Positions 1-9,228 of a DNA stretch of 64,000 nt are shown one piece after another. The stretch covers positions 62,001 to 126,000 of the forward strand of contig CANGYR010000001.1 in assembly GCA_947458275.1 (NCBI GenBank), written 5' to 3'. Position numbers and translations under genes: made by a program. Every line of letters begins with the position of its first letter. Position 1 is the stretch's first letter. The notes beneath the pieces are model-generated. The model ran no database searches, was not told where the DNA came from, and saw nothing but the letters and a program-made list of their open reading frames with translations. This stretch comes from Chitinophagaceae bacterium (GTDB lineage: Bacteria; Bacteroidota; Bacteroidia; Chitinophagales; Chitinophagaceae).

Positions 1-3000
1 AGATACCGGTTCATTTTCTGTTCAATTAATTGCTGAAAACAACGGATGTGCTGATACGCTAAAAATCAAGGATTATATACGCATCCTTCCTCCGATTGCT
101 AAATTTAAAACCGATCCTGATTGTAAAAACAGAACAACGCGTGTATTTACCGATCAGTCTATAGGCGCAGACACCTGGTCATGGAATTTTGGAGATGGCA
201 CTACCTCCACTGAAAAAAGCCCTGTGCATGTTTATAGCAAATCGGGCACGTACAACGTAGAGTTGACTGTGACCAATTTAAAAACCGGCTGTGATTTTAC
301 CACAAGCCAGGATGTAATTATCAACGCCGAAAAAATCGATTTTAAAGCAAGTCAGACGGAGATTTGCAGAGATAATTCGACTACATTCAGTACTGTTGGA
401 AACGCTTCGTTCATATCAAATTACAACTGGAATTTCGGAGACGGCGGAATAGGTTCAACCAATCCTGCCAGAAAAATTTATTACTTCCCCGGAATATATA
501 CTGTCAGTCTTATTACAACCGACAGAAACAATTGTAAAGACACTATCAGAAAAGTGAAATACATCACTGTAAACGGTCCTACTGCTAAGTTTAACATCAA
601 TACCAAAGCATCTTGTGCGCTTACTGCTGTTGGCTTTATAGACAACTCCTATTCTGACGGAAGAAATGCCATTGCCAAATATATCTGGAACTACGGAGAT
701 GGCAATACTGAGACTTTGACTTCAGGTCCATTCAGCCATTACTATAGTGTCGGTGGTAGTTACAATGTTCAGTTAACTGTTGTTGATACAAAAGGATGTT
801 CGCATAACGTTATCAGCACAAGTGCGCTTTCAGTAGCTCAACCAATCGCCAACTTTAACTCAGCAGATACATTGAACTGTCCGGATAAAATAGTGAAATT
901 CACCAACCTTTCGAGTGGAATTGGATTGTCTTATCTGTGGAATTTTGGTGATGGTAAGACCTCAACTCTTGCCAATCCTTCACATACTTATACTGCTGAG
1001 GGAGCTTATCCGGTGAAATTGACGGTATTCAACACTACGGGTTGCAGAGACTCCATCACAAAGATTAGTTACATGAATATTCAATATCCCCGTTCATCAT
1101 TTACCGTGAGCGACTCCGTAGGAACATGCCCTCCGTTGATTGTTAAGTTTACCAATACATCTACATTCTTTACTTCTGTCAATTGGGATTTTGGTGATGG
1201 CACCAATGCCATAACAGAGAATCCATCGCACTTCTATTCAGTTGCAGGAACCTACATAGCCAAACTGACTGTAGTAGGCCCGGGAGGTTGTGTTTCGGTT
1301 TCAGAGAAAAAAATCCTGGTTAAAGGTCCTTCAGGAAGTTTCACATACGGAGGATTGAGCGGCTGTGCACCTTATACAATAAACTTAAAAGCGACTACCA
1401 AAGGAACAAATTCTTATGTATGGGATTACAATGACGGTAACGCGGTGTTGTCAACTAATTTGAATCCGTCTCATACTTATACTCTTAAAGGATCTTATGT
1501 TCCAAAATTAATTCTTAAAGATACTGCAGGATGTATTGTCCCCATCATTGGCAAAGACACTGTAAGAGTGTATGATGTTGCGGCAAGTTTAATTTTCGAT
1601 AAACCAACAATATGTGACGCAGGAACAGTAAATTTCAACAGCTCAACAACATCGAACGATATCATCAAAACATACAGCTGGAATTTTGGAGATAACAATA
1701 CTTCAACACTGCAAAATCCATCTAACAATTATACCAAAAAAGGAATTTACTACCCAAGGCTGATTGTTACAACAGAAAAAGGCTGTAAAGACACTGTATT
1801 AAGCAAAACTCCGATTAAAGTTGCGGCTTCTCCTGTTGGAGCAATCACGCAGACTGCCAATGGTTGTGTTGATCTTACTGTCAGATTCAATGGAAGACTT
1901 ACAGTTGCAGATACAGCGGCCATGACATGGAGATGGAATTTCGGAAACGAGAACAGTTCCAATTCAATGAATCCTGATCCACAAACATACCGCACTGCGG
2001 GAGACTATAAAGTGAATATGTTTGTCACAAGCAGCCTGGGTTGCAAAGACACTGTCACTACTACCGTAGAAGCATACGCGATTCCAAACATCAATGCAGG
2101 CACTGATACTACAGTATGTAAAGGAAGTGGAAAAACATTGGTAGCTACCGGCGGAAGTACTTATAGCTGGGCTCCTGCAACGGCACTCAGTTGCACAGAA
2201 TGTCCTAATCCTGTTGCTAATCCTGAAAATGACATCACTTATGTCGTTACAGGAAAATCAATACATGGCTGTGTAAGAAAAGACACTATTAATGTAAGCG
2301 TGAAATATCCTTTCAGCATGAGAGCTGTAAACGGAGACACTTTGTGTAAAGGTGAGTCAATGAGATTGTCTGCTTCAGGTGCGCACAGATACAGCTGGAC
2401 TCCTGCTGAAGGAATCGACAATCCGAATGCAGCTTCACCTATGGCTACCCCGATGAAGACAACTAACTATCGTGTAGTTGGAACTGATGATAAAAATTGC
2501 TTTACCGACACGAGCTATATTCCATTGGTTGTTTACGGCATTCCTACTGTGGATGCAGGTGCTGACAAATCAATCAATGTTGGTAAAACAATCGAAATAA
2601 CTCCAAAAGTATCAGCCGATGTAATTGATGCAAAATGGTCTCCTTCCGGCCAGGCTTTCAGAAGTAATTTCCCTAATCTGACTGTAATGCCACGAGAAAC
2701 GACCACTTATCGTGTAGATGTATTTAACCAGGGAGGTTGTACTTCATTTGATGAAATTACCATTAATGTATTGTGCGACGGGGCCAATATATTCATACCA
2801 AATACATTCTCTCCAAACAGTGATGGCATGAATGATATCTTCTACCCAAGAGGAACAGGATTGTTCAGCATCAAATCACTGAAAATATTCACTCGTTGGG
2901 GAGAGGTGATTTTTGAGAAAAACAACTTCAGAGCAAATGATGCCGGCAAGGGATGGGATGGCACTTTCAAAGGAGCCAAATTAAACTCGGATGTATTTGT

Positions 3001-3073
3001 ATATATCGCTGAAGTTCTTTGCGACAATAACAGCGTGCTGACATTCAAAGGAAATGTAGCACTGATAAGATAA
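1..3073 (+). CDS. PKD-repeat surface protein with gliding-motility/T9SS type B C-terminal domain (5' end outside window)
   Basis: The reading frame is open from base 2, so the start and signal peptide lie left of the window. About 1,023 residues are visible. Eight PKD-type repeats can be counted from their core W-(N/D)-(F/Y)-(G/N)-(D/N) motif (WNFGDG, WNYGDG, WDFGDG, WDYNDG, WNFGDN, WNFGNE). Two Cys-containing beta domains follow, each with a YSW(A/T)PA segment. The last ~90 residues form the gliding-motility-associated C-terminal domain (CHU_C/TIGR04131 type: IPNTFSPNSDGMND, FTRWGEVIFE, GWDGTFKG). In this family that domain directs export by the type IX secretion system. The product is probably a long secreted adhesin anchored on the cell surface. 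It is followed by a PorP/SprF gene, the usual partner arrangement. The specific ligand is unknown. Confidence 0.93.
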   Translation, partial: DTGSFSVQLIAENNGCADTLKIKDYIRILPPIAKFKTDPDCKNRTTRVFTDQSIGADTWSWNFGDGTTSTEKSPVHVYSKSGTYNVELTVTNLKTGCDFTTSQDVIINAEKIDFKASQTEICRDNSTTFSTVGNASFISNYNWNFGDGGIGSTNPARKIYYFPGIYTVSLITTDRNNCKDTIRKVKYITVNGPTAKFNINTKASCALTAVGFIDNSYSDGRNAIAKYIWNYGDGNTETLTSGPFSHYYSVGGSYNVQLTVVDTKGCSHNVISTSALSVAQPIANFNSADTLNCPDKIVKFTNLSSGIGLSYLWNFGDGKTSTLANPSHTYTAEGAYPVKLTVFNTTGCRDSITKISYMNIQYPRSSFTVSDSVGTCPPLIVKFTNTSTFFTSVNWDFGDGTNAITENPSHFYSVAGTYIAKLTVVGPGGCVSVSEKKILVKGPSGSFTYGGLSGCAPYTINLKATTKGTNSYVWDYNDGNAVLSTNLNPSHTYTLKGSYVPKLILKDTAGCIVPIIGKDTVRVYDVAASLIFDKPTICDAGTVNFNSSTTSNDIIKTYSWNFGDNNTSTLQNPSNNYTKKGIYYPRLIVTTEKGCKDTVLSKTPIKVAASPVGAITQTANGCVDLTVRFNGRLTVADTAAMTWRWNFGNENSSNSMNPDPQTYRTAGDYKVNMFVTSSLGCKDTVTTTVEAYAIPNINAGTDTTVCKGSGKTLVATGGSTYSWAPATALSCTECPNPVANPENDITYVVTGKSIHGCVRKDTINVSVKYPFSMRAVNGDTLCKGESMRLSASGAHRYSWTPAEGIDNPNAASPMATPMKTTNYRVVGTDDKNCFTDTSYIPLVVYGIPTVDAGADKSINVGKTIEITPKVSADVIDAKWSPSGQAFRSNFPNLTVMPRETTTYRVDVFNQGGCTSFDEITINVLCDGANIFIPNTFSPNSDGMNDIFYPRGTGLFSIKSLKIFTRWGEVIFEKNNFRANDAGKGWDGTFKGAKLNSDVFVYIAEVLCDNNSVLTFKGNVALIR

Positions 3074-3080
3074 TTTAACG

Positions 3081-3201
3081 CGCTTTTGTTTTATGAATAT
3101 AAAAGACAAGGCCTTCTTTCCAGTTGGCCTTCCTTTTTTAAATTATTAACCTGCTAATTTTTTACAGGAAGAAACATTGAACTCGCTTTTGTTTTATGAA
3201 T
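3081..3201 (+). repeat. 18-bp direct repeat, each copy in front of a terminator hairpin
   Basis: CGCTTTTGTTTTATGAAT occurs at 3081-3098 and again at 3184-3201. The first copy is 9 bases from the hairpin at 3108 and the second is 1 base from the hairpin at 3203. The two hairpin stems differ in sequence, so the repeat is not simply part of the stems. A looser version (TTTTTGTTTTTATGGATT, 4493-4510) precedes the terminator at 4523. The 340 bases between 3073 and 3414 hold these two units and an A/T-rich stretch; no gene is visible there. Confidence 0.6.
3108..3139 (+). terminator. Intrinsic terminator of the PKD gene
   Basis: Stem AAGGCC (3108-3113) pairs with GGCCTT (3126-3131) and is followed by CC and six T residues. 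Confidence 0.75.
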
Positions 3202-3202
3202 T

Positions 3203-3242
3203 AAGAAAAGATCTGCTAAAAAATGCAGGTCTTTTCTTTTTT
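3203..3242 (+). terminator. Second intrinsic terminator between the PKD and porP genes
   Basis: AAGAAAAGATCTGC (3203-3216) pairs with GCAGGTCTTTTCTT (3225-3238) with one G:T wobble and an 8-base A-rich loop. A T run follows. It could stop readthrough from the PKD gene or end a short independent transcript. Confidence 0.7.
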
Positions 3243-3413
3243 AGATAAGTATTTGTACATACTGAATGCGAAATGTACAAAATCCTTACAACTCAATACT
3301 GGCATGAATTACATCTAATAAAAAATTAAAAAAAATTAAAAAATAATGATAAAAAAATAATAAAATCCCTTATCCTTCGTTTATATATTGAAACCCTAAT
3401 ATCCAAACCTACT

Positions 3414-4445
3414 ATGAAACACCTTTACAAATACCTTCTTGCTATGGCATTCATTATGCTGTTCATTGAAGGAAAATCCCAGGATATTCATTTCTCACAA
3501 ATTTTTGAAACTCCCATTCTCAGAAATCCATCACTGGCTGGTCTTTTTAGTGGTGATATGAGGGTGCAGTCTGTTTACCGCACACAATGGAATACAGTTA
3601 CCGTACCTTATCAGACCACATCACTCAGCGGAGAATTCAAAAAGAAAATTGGTTCAGGTAATGATTATATAACAATGGGAGGACAAATCTTATACGATAA
3701 AGCTGGAACCGTTGCATTAACATCAACACATGTCCTTCCTGCTTTAAACTATCATAAGTCACTTAGTCAGGACAGAAACATTTACTTATCACTTGGATTC
3801 ATGGGAGGTTTTGTACAGCGCACATTTGACAGAAGCAAGGTGACTACCAATAATCAGTTTGACGGAACAAATTTTAACAGCGGTGCAAATGATGGTGAAA
3901 GATTTTTAATTCCCTCCTACTCTTATTTTGACGGAAGTGCCGGTATGAGCTTGAATAGTCAATTAGGCGAAAATCCGGATAATAATATGTTTTTAGGTGT
4001 CGCGTATCATCACTTCAACAAATCAAAGAAAATATCATTCTACAGTGCCAATGATCTTGAAAATACTCCCAAATGGGTAGTATCGGGAGGGTTGAGAATG
4101 AGCATGACAGATTATTCTTATTTCACCCTTCAGGCGGATGTTTTCAAACAAGGTGTATACTCAGAGATAATAGGTGGAGCCTTGTATTCATGGAAACTTG
4201 ATGAAAACGAAAACCCGAGATATATTTTTCATGCAGGTGCTTATTTGAGATGGAAAGATGCTATTATTCCGGTTGCTAAAATTGAATTCAAACCTTTTGC
4301 AGTAGCCATGAGTTTTGATGCCAACACTTCTCAATTAAAACAAGCCAGCAGAGGAAGGGGTGGTTTTGAAGTATCCCTCACCTATCAAAAATATTCGTCT
4401 GAAAACAGCGAAAGTTTAGACGCATACAGATGTCCTAAATTCTAA
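3414..4445 (+). CDS. PorP/SprF family T9SS membrane protein
   Basis: 343 residues. A signal peptide (MKHLYKYLLAMAFIMLF, cleavage near SQ-D) is followed by the family's opening block QDIHFSQIFETP, then NPSLAG and QWNTVTVPYQT. The rest alternates hydrophobic and polar residues like an outer-membrane beta-barrel, and the protein ends in CPKF. PorP/SprF proteins help deliver or anchor large T9SS type B cargo on the surface. Its position directly after the PKD/CHU_C gene fits a cargo-partner pair. The ATG start gives a clean signal peptide. A second family member lies at 15194-16243. Confidence 0.9.
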   Translation: MKHLYKYLLAMAFIMLFIEGKSQDIHFSQIFETPILRNPSLAGLFSGDMRVQSVYRTQWNTVTVPYQTTSLSGEFKKKIGSGNDYITMGGQILYDKAGTVALTSTHVLPALNYHKSLSQDRNIYLSLGFMGGFVQRTFDRSKVTTNNQFDGTNFNSGANDGERFLIPSYSYFDGSAGMSLNSQLGENPDNNMFLGVAYHHFNKSKKISFYSANDLENTPKWVVSGGLRMSMTDYSYFTLQADVFKQGVYSEIIGGALYSWKLDENENPRYIFHAGAYLRWKDAIIPVAKIEFKPFAVAMSFDANTSQLKQASRGRGGFEVSLTYQKYSSENSESLDAYRCPKF

Positions 4446-4522
4446 GATTTTACAATTCCGAACACAGAAGTCCTGTAACCATAACCGAAGATTTTTGTTT
4501 TTATGGATTGTTTGGATAACAG

Positions 4523-4549
4523 AGGCCCCGTCAAAAGCGGGGCCTTCCT
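4523..4549 (+). terminator. Intrinsic terminator of porP
   Basis: AGGCCCCG (4523-4530), loop TCAAAAG, CGGGGCCT (4538-4545), then T/C. The lead-in (TTTGGATAACAG) resembles the lead-in of the small RNA terminators near 44300. Confidence 0.75.
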
Positions 4550-4595
4550 GTTTATATAACTTCAAAAACAATATGCGCAGATTCTTGTTATTTAA

Positions 4596-4603
4596 TAAAT
4601 TTG
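4596..4603 (+). promoter_or_regulatory. -7 promoter element of the peroxiredoxin gene
   Basis: TAAATTTG matches the Bacteroidota -7 consensus TAnnTTTG, 31 bases before the ATG at 4635. No convincing -33 TTG was found at the usual distance. Confidence 0.45.
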
Positions 4604-4634
4604 CATCTTTAAATCAAAAATCAAAACTTTACTT

Positions 4635-5111
4635 ATGTCTTTACAAATTGGTCAAAAAGCTCCCGAATTTACCCTCTACAGCTCAGCAAAAGAAAAAATC
4701 AGTTTAAACGATTATGCAGGCAAACAAAATGTTTTACTGTTATTTTTCCCTCAGGCCTTCACCGGTGTTTGCACCAAAGAACTTTGCGGAGTAAGAGATG
4801 ACATTTCCAAGTACTCCAATGCAAACGCACAGGTATTGGCGATATCTGTAGATTCTATTTTTACACTGGCTAAGTTTAAGGAAGACCAGGGTTTTAATTT
4901 CCTTTTGCTAAGCGATTTCAACAAAGATGTATCTAAAACTTACGAAGCCATCTATGATTCCTTTACCGACATGGATATGAAAGGCGTTAGCAAAAGATCT
5001 GCCTTTGTGATAGACAAAGAAGGAGTTATTCAGTATGCCGAAGTGTTGGAAAGCGCAGGAGACGTTCCCAATTTTGAAGCAATAAATGATACACTTACGC
5101 GTTTAGCATAA
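4635..5111 (+). CDS. Peroxiredoxin, BCP/AhpE-like
   Basis: 158-residue thioredoxin-fold peroxidase of the AhpC/TSA superfamily that reduces hydrogen peroxide and organic peroxides in the cytoplasm. The active-site block is PQAFTGVC, with the peroxidatic Cys at residue 46 and a second Cys five residues later (Cys51). That is the spacing seen in atypical 2-Cys BCP-type enzymes. Length is typical for the family and there is no signal peptide. It stands alone with its own -7 element and is followed by a long hairpin at 5127. The ATG at 4635 is preferred over an upstream overlapping frame because the family alignment begins at MSLQIGQKAPEF. Confidence 0.9.
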   Translation: MSLQIGQKAPEFTLYSSAKEKISLNDYAGKQNVLLLFFPQAFTGVCTKELCGVRDDISKYSNANAQVLAISVDSIFTLAKFKEDQGFNFLLLSDFNKDVSKTYEAIYDSFTDMDMKGVSKRSAFVIDKEGVIQYAEVLESAGDVPNFEAINDTLTRLA

Positions 5112-5126
5112 TAGCAATTTGTGTTG

Positions 5127-5173
5127 TTAAGCCAAATTGATGTAACCAATATTTTTACATTAATTTGGCTTAA
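5127..5173 (+). terminator. Long 19-bp hairpin after the peroxiredoxin gene
   Basis: The left arm at 5127-5145 (TTAAGCCAAATT...) and right arm at 5155-5173 (...AATTTGGCTTAA) are complementary over 19 positions except for one G:T wobble, with a 9-base loop. There is no proper T run on either side, so it may act as a rho-independent-like barrier in both directions or stabilise the mRNA 3' end. Classification as a terminator is tentative. Confidence 0.5.
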
Positions 5174-5214
5174 TTATTATTGGTAGTGCTATATTATTTA
5201 CTATATTTATATCC

Positions 5215-5556
5215 TTGAAAAAGCTACTGCTCATATTTTCATTGATTTTTATTTGGGGATTTTCATCCACAGCCCAAAGTAAAAATTCGCCTGATGTACC
5301 CGGCTCGCTCAGGTATATTAAATTTTACCCTAACCCTGCCACTTCTGCTATTAATTTCGATTTTCAACGCAGCAGCAATACTGATTTCACCCTGTTTATC
5401 TTCAATTTTATGGGGAAAAAAGTATTTGAGCAGAAAAACCTTCCCGGTCACACCACCATTAATCTGGACAATTTTTACCGTGGTGTATACATTTATCAGT
5501 TAAGAAATAAGAATGGTCTGATAATAGAATCAGGCAAATTTCAGTTAATCAAGTAG
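5215..5556 (+). CDS. Small secreted protein consisting almost only of a T9SS type A sorting domain
   Basis: 113 residues. An N-terminal signal peptide (KKLLLIFSLIFIWGF, cleavage near TAQ) is followed after about ten residues by a Por_Secre_tail domain: IKFYPNPATSAINFDF, then LFIFNFMGKKVFEQ, then FYRGVYIYQLRNKNG and GKFQLIK. In ordinary T9SS cargo this tail follows a large functional region. Here nothing precedes it. The start is TTG at 5215, chosen because the signal peptide begins exactly there and no ATG exists upstream in frame. Function is unknown; it could be a processed peptide, a sorting-machinery decoy or a remnant of a larger cargo gene. Confidence 0.75.
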   Translation: MKKLLLIFSLIFIWGFSSTAQSKNSPDVPGSLRYIKFYPNPATSAINFDFQRSSNTDFTLFIFNFMGKKVFEQKNLPGHTTINLDNFYRGVYIYQLRNKNGLIIESGKFQLIK

Positions 5557-5607
5557 TTTTCGCCGTTTTTCCTTCCTTTTTGTGTCAAAATGACTGCCGA
5601 TAATTGA

Positions 5608-5636
5608 TTGGCAGAATGTTTGTCTTAGTACCTTTG
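5608..5636 (+). promoter_or_regulatory. Promoter of grpE-dnaJ
   Basis: A perfect -7 element TACCTTTG (5629-5636) is preceded by TTG (5608-5610) at an 18-base spacing, as expected for the Bacteroidota housekeeping sigma factor. The grpE ATG is 15 bases downstream. No CIRCE-like inverted repeat was seen. Confidence 0.65.
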
Positions 5637-5650
5637 CAAACATTTAAAAA

Positions 5651-6187
5651 ATGATTATGGAAGAGAATAAAACACCTGAAGTAGAAGAAAATAACGTAGA
5701 AATTAATCCGGAGAATGAAGTTCCTGCAAATGAATCAGCCTTGGAAAATGTAAAATTAAAAGCTGAATTAGAAGAGTTGCAAGACAAATTTCTTCGTCTG
5801 ACTGCCGAATTTGACAATTATAAAAGACGTACATCCCGGGAAAGGCTCGAATTGACGCTAACTGCCGGCAAAGAAATAATTGTTTCGTTGCTTACCGTAC
5901 TCGATGATTGTGACAGAGCAGAAAAACAAATGAAAAATTCGGAGGACATCAATTTGGTGAAAGAAGGGAATCTGCTGGTATTCAACAAACTCAGAAATAT
6001 TCTGCTACAAAAAGGACTGGTTGCCATGGAAAGCATCCATACTGACTTTGATGTTGAAAAACATGAAGCAATTACCAATATTGAAACGCCTGAAGAGCAA
6101 AAGGGTAAAGTGGTAGATGAACTGGAGAAAGGTTATTATCTGAATGATAAACTGATTCGCTTTGCAAAAGTTGTTGTAGGCAAATAG
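5651..6187 (+). CDS. grpE: Nucleotide exchange factor GrpE
   Basis: 178 residues. An acidic, disordered N-terminus (about 1-35) is followed by the long coiled coil (LKAELEELQDKFLRLTAEFDNYKRRTSRER) and the C-terminal beta domain ending GYYLNDKLIRFAKVVVGK, all typical of GrpE. It promotes ADP release from DnaK. It is the first gene of a two-gene unit with dnaJ, 57 bases downstream, while dnaK is not in the window. Two ATGs lie close together (5651 and 5657); either would give the same functional protein. Confidence 0.96.
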   Translation: MIMEENKTPEVEENNVEINPENEVPANESALENVKLKAELEELQDKFLRLTAEFDNYKRRTSRERLELTLTAGKEIIVSLLTVLDDCDRAEKQMKNSEDINLVKEGNLLVFNKLRNILLQKGLVAMESIHTDFDVEKHEAITNIETPEEQKGKVVDELEKGYYLNDKLIRFAKVVVGK

Positions 6188-6244
6188 TGAAATTCATTCT
6201 GAACTAAAATATTTTAATCAATTAATCGATTTACATACTAAATC

Positions 6245-7402
6245 ATGTCAACCAAAAGAGATTATTACGAGGTGCTGGGTGTTTCTAAAACTGCTTCTCA
6301 GGAGGAAATAAAAAAAGCATACAGAAAAGTGGCTATGCAATATCATCCTGACAGAAATCCGGGAGATAAGGCAGCTGAAGAGAAGTTTAAGGAAGCGGCT
6401 GAGGCCTATGAAATATTGAATGATTCCGATAAAAAAGCACAGTATGACAGATTTGGACATCAGGCATTTGCTCAGGGTCGAGGTGGCGGAGGATATGGCG
6501 GTGGCATGAACATGGATGATATTTTCAGTCAGTTTGGTGATATTTTCGGCGAAGATTCATTTGGCAGCTTTTTTGGCGGTGGCAGAAGTCGCGGAGGGCA
6601 ACAAAGAGGAACCAGAGGCAGTAATTTAAGAGTTAAAATTAAGCTGAATTTTGAGGAAATGGCAAAAGGTGCCAGTAAAACCATCAAAATAAAAAAATAT
6701 GTCAAATGCGGAACCTGTCAGGGTTCAGGTGCGAAAGACAAAAATAGTGTGCAAACATGCGGAACTTGTAATGGCAGCGGCCAGGTAAGACGTGTGCAAA
6801 ATACTTTTTTGGGACAGATGCAAACAGTCAGCACCTGTCCTACCTGTAATGGAGACGGCACTACCATTACTGTAAAATGCGGCGCATGTAAAGGAGAGGG
6901 AAGAGTATATGGAGAAGAAACCGTTACCATTGACATCCCAGCAGGCGTTCAGGAAGGCATGCAACTGAGTTTGAGCGGCAAAGGGAATATTGGTGAAAGA
7001 GGCGGAAGCAATGGAGATTTGATTGTTTTGATTGAAGAAGAAGCACATGCGCAATTACAAAGAGATGGCTTGAATGTTGCCTTTGAATTACATATCTCCT
7101 TCCCGGATGCTGTTTTCGGAACGCAGGTGGAAGTACCTACTATTGACGGAAGAGCTAAAATTAAAATCCCTGCAGGCACGCAAAGCGGAAAAATTTTCCG
7201 TCTTAAAGGGAAAGGATTTCCACAAATAAACGGCTATGAAAAAGGCGATCAATTGATTCATGTAAATATCTGGACCCCGCAGAATGTAAGTGCAGAGGAA
7301 AAGGCGATGCTGGAAAAAATGGGGGAATCACAAAACTTTGTACCAAAGCCGGAGAAAAATGAGAAATCATTTTTTGATAAGGTAAGAGAGATGTTCAGTT
7401 AA
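6245..7402 (+). CDS. dnaJ: Molecular chaperone DnaJ
   Basis: 385 residues with full type I architecture. The J domain has HPD at residues 34-36. A Gly/Phe-rich linker follows ([14 protein letters not shown] region, then [11 protein letters not shown]). Four zinc-finger repeats are visible: [24 protein letters not shown] and CGACKGEG. The C-terminal client-binding domains complete the protein. It delivers unfolded substrates to DnaK and stimulates its ATPase. It is cotranscribed with grpE. Its stop overlaps by four bases the stop of the convergent VWA gene. Confidence 0.97.
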   Translation: MSTKRDYYEVLGVSKTASQEEIKKAYRKVAMQYHPDRNPGDKAAEEKFKEAAEAYEILNDSDKKAQYDRFGHQAFAQGRGGGGYGGGMNMDDIFSQFGDIFGEDSFGSFFGGGRSRGGQQRGTRGSNLRVKIKLNFEEMAKGASKTIKIKKYVKCGTCQGSGAKDKNSVQTCGTCNGSGQVRRVQNTFLGQMQTVSTCPTCNGDGTTITVKCGACKGEGRVYGEETVTIDIPAGVQEGMQLSLSGKGNIGERGGSNGDLIVLIEEEAHAQLQRDGLNVAFELHISFPDAVFGTQVEVPTIDGRAKIKIPAGTQSGKIFRLKGKGFPQINGYEKGDQLIHVNIWTPQNVSAEEKAMLEKMGESQNFVPKPEKNEKSFFDKVREMFS

Positions 7403-9171
7403 AAGATCAAGAATTTCTTCTTCTTGTTTTTGGACCCATAAGTTTTCTTTGCTTTTTCCAAAAGGAGTAAAAACTCTTTTTCAAGATACGCATTCGGATC
7501 CGCTACAGATTTTGAGAAATTGATTATGAAAGGCCAATCTTGACTGTTGAGGTATTTTGAATCTTTTAATTTCAGACCAAACATTGCAACAGCAGCAGCA
7601 AATCTGTAATCGCGGTCTATTTTCTCTATCGGAAGATAGTTATCGAGCACATCAAACTTTATTTGTTTTTTTACTCTTTCATTATGAGGAACATAACTTA
7701 AATCAATAGATGCTATATTGTTTGATTTGTTTATCAGATTAGATGAAGCTGGAGCTTGCTTTTCAGGTAATATTTCAAAAACAGCCATCATCGTACTTCC
7801 GCTGCCAATTTCACCGCCTTCAACTTCACTTTCAATATCTGAGAGAGATTCTTTTTTATTATCAAATCCAATAAGACGATACTTTTTTACTAATGATGGA
7901 TTAAACTCAATATTCATTGACACATCGTCCGCAACAGAATAAAATGTCTGAGTAAGTTCTTTCACCAGCACCCTTTCCGCTTCTGCCATATCATCAAGAT
8001 AGGCATAATTGCCGTTTCCTTTTTTTGCAAGAATTTGCAATTTGGAATCTTTAAAGTTTCCCATTCCCACACCGAGGCAGGTAAGATAGATACCGGTTTG
8101 CCTTTGCTGAGAGACTAGTTCTTCCAGGGCTTTTTCTGATGTCTCACCTACATTGAAATCGCCATCGGTAGCCAGAATTATTCTGTTATTGCCATCAGGT
8201 ATAAAAGTTTTTCTTGCCAGATTATAGGCCACTCTGATGGCTGATTCTCCCGGAGTATCCCCTTCTGCTTCAAGAGATTCAATTGCTTCAAGAATTTTTT
8301 TCTGTTCACTTCCCGCAGTTGGTGTCAGCCAAACCTTTACGTACCCTCCATAAGTAACTATAGAAACCGCATCAATTGGTCGGAGATTTTTGACAAATAA
8401 CTGAAAAGCAGATTTAATAAGAGGCAAGCGATTGGGCATATCCATGCTGCCTGAAACATCCATTAAAAAAACAAAATTACCCGGGGGCACTTTATTAAGA
8501 TTGAGTTTTTTTGCGCTTACATTAACATAAAGCAACTGTTCTTCTGAGTTCCAGGGACATGAGGCGAGCTGTGTCTCCACATTAAAAATATTATTACCCG
8601 AAGGCTCCCGATAGTGAAGATTGAAATAATTAACCAGCTCCTCAATTCTTACAGCATCAGGAGGAACCGGACTGCCATTGTTTAAAAAACGCCTTACATT
8701 GCTGTAAGAAGCCTTATTGATATTTAATGAAAATCCTGTGCTGGGATATTCAATGCTATTTACAAAATCATTTTCAATCAACTGAAAATATGTTTCTTCT
8801 CCCGCATGCCATTTGTCTTCATTTTTATTGTGTAAGTTTTTAGTTGCTGAAATGAGTTTATTTTTACTTTTATTAACGGCATCCTCCGAAATTTTAAGAA
8901 CGATTACTTGCCATTGATCCGCCTTAATTTTTAATGAAACTGTTTCGTATCCTTCCAGTGATACGGTGAGCGAATCATATAGATTCTTTAATGTAATTCC
9001 GAAGCTGCCTGACGAACCCGTAGTAAAGTAACTTTTAGAAGAATGAACAAAGATTTTAGCTCCGGATAATAGACTATTTTTTTCATCCTTTACCTCACCT
9101 CGTAAATAAAATTGTCCGAAGACAGGAACAGATAAAAGAGATAGAAAGAAGTATGTGATAAAGTTTCTCAA
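7399..9171 (-). CDS. VWA-domain protein with carboxypeptidase-like N-terminal domain (YfbK-like)
   Basis: 590 residues. A signal peptide (cleavage after about residue 19) is followed by a carboxypeptidase-regulatory-like beta-sandwich (about 22-95), a vWF/YfbK N-terminal region, a von Willebrand A domain whose metal-binding MIDAS motif DVSGSM starts at Asp238, and a C-terminal DUF3520-like region. Proteins of this type are exported and thought to mediate protein-protein contacts. The exact partner is unknown. The gene is convergent with dnaJ. Confidence 0.85.
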   Translation of the reverse strand: MRNFITYFFLSLLSVPVFGQFYLRGEVKDEKNSLLSGAKIFVHSSKSYFTTGSSGSFGITLKNLYDSLTVSLEGYETVSLKIKADQWQVIVLKISEDAVNKSKNKLISATKNLHNKNEDKWHAGEETYFQLIENDFVNSIEYPSTGFSLNINKASYSNVRRFLNNGSPVPPDAVRIEELVNYFNLHYREPSGNNIFNVETQLASCPWNSEEQLLYVNVSAKKLNLNKVPPGNFVFLMDVSGSMDMPNRLPLIKSAFQLFVKNLRPIDAVSIVTYGGYVKVWLTPTAGSEQKKILEAIESLEAEGDTPGESAIRVAYNLARKTFIPDGNNRIILATDGDFNVGETSEKALEELVSQQRQTGIYLTCLGVGMGNFKDSKLQILAKKGNGNYAYLDDMAEAERVLVKELTQTFYSVADDVSMNIEFNPSLVKKYRLIGFDNKKESLSDIESEVEGGEIGSGSTMMAVFEILPEKQAPASSNLINKSNNIASIDLSYVPHNERVKKQIKFDVLDNYLPIEKIDRDYRFAAAVAMFGLKLKDSKYLNSQDWPFIINFSKSVADPNAYLEKEFLLLLEKAKKTYGSKNKKKKFLIF

Positions 9172-9228
9172 ATGAAATGCTTTACCTAATATAGCATTTA
9201 TTTCTGAATATAAAAAGAACGATCGTTT

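Noticed and set aside
1-3073. PKD repeats as a DNA-level tandem repeat
   Set aside because: Repeats are conserved at protein level only; the DNA copies are diverged.
4495-4707. 70-residue frame overlapping the porP terminator and peroxiredoxin start
   Set aside because: It crosses a terminator, overlaps a certain gene and has no recognisable domain.
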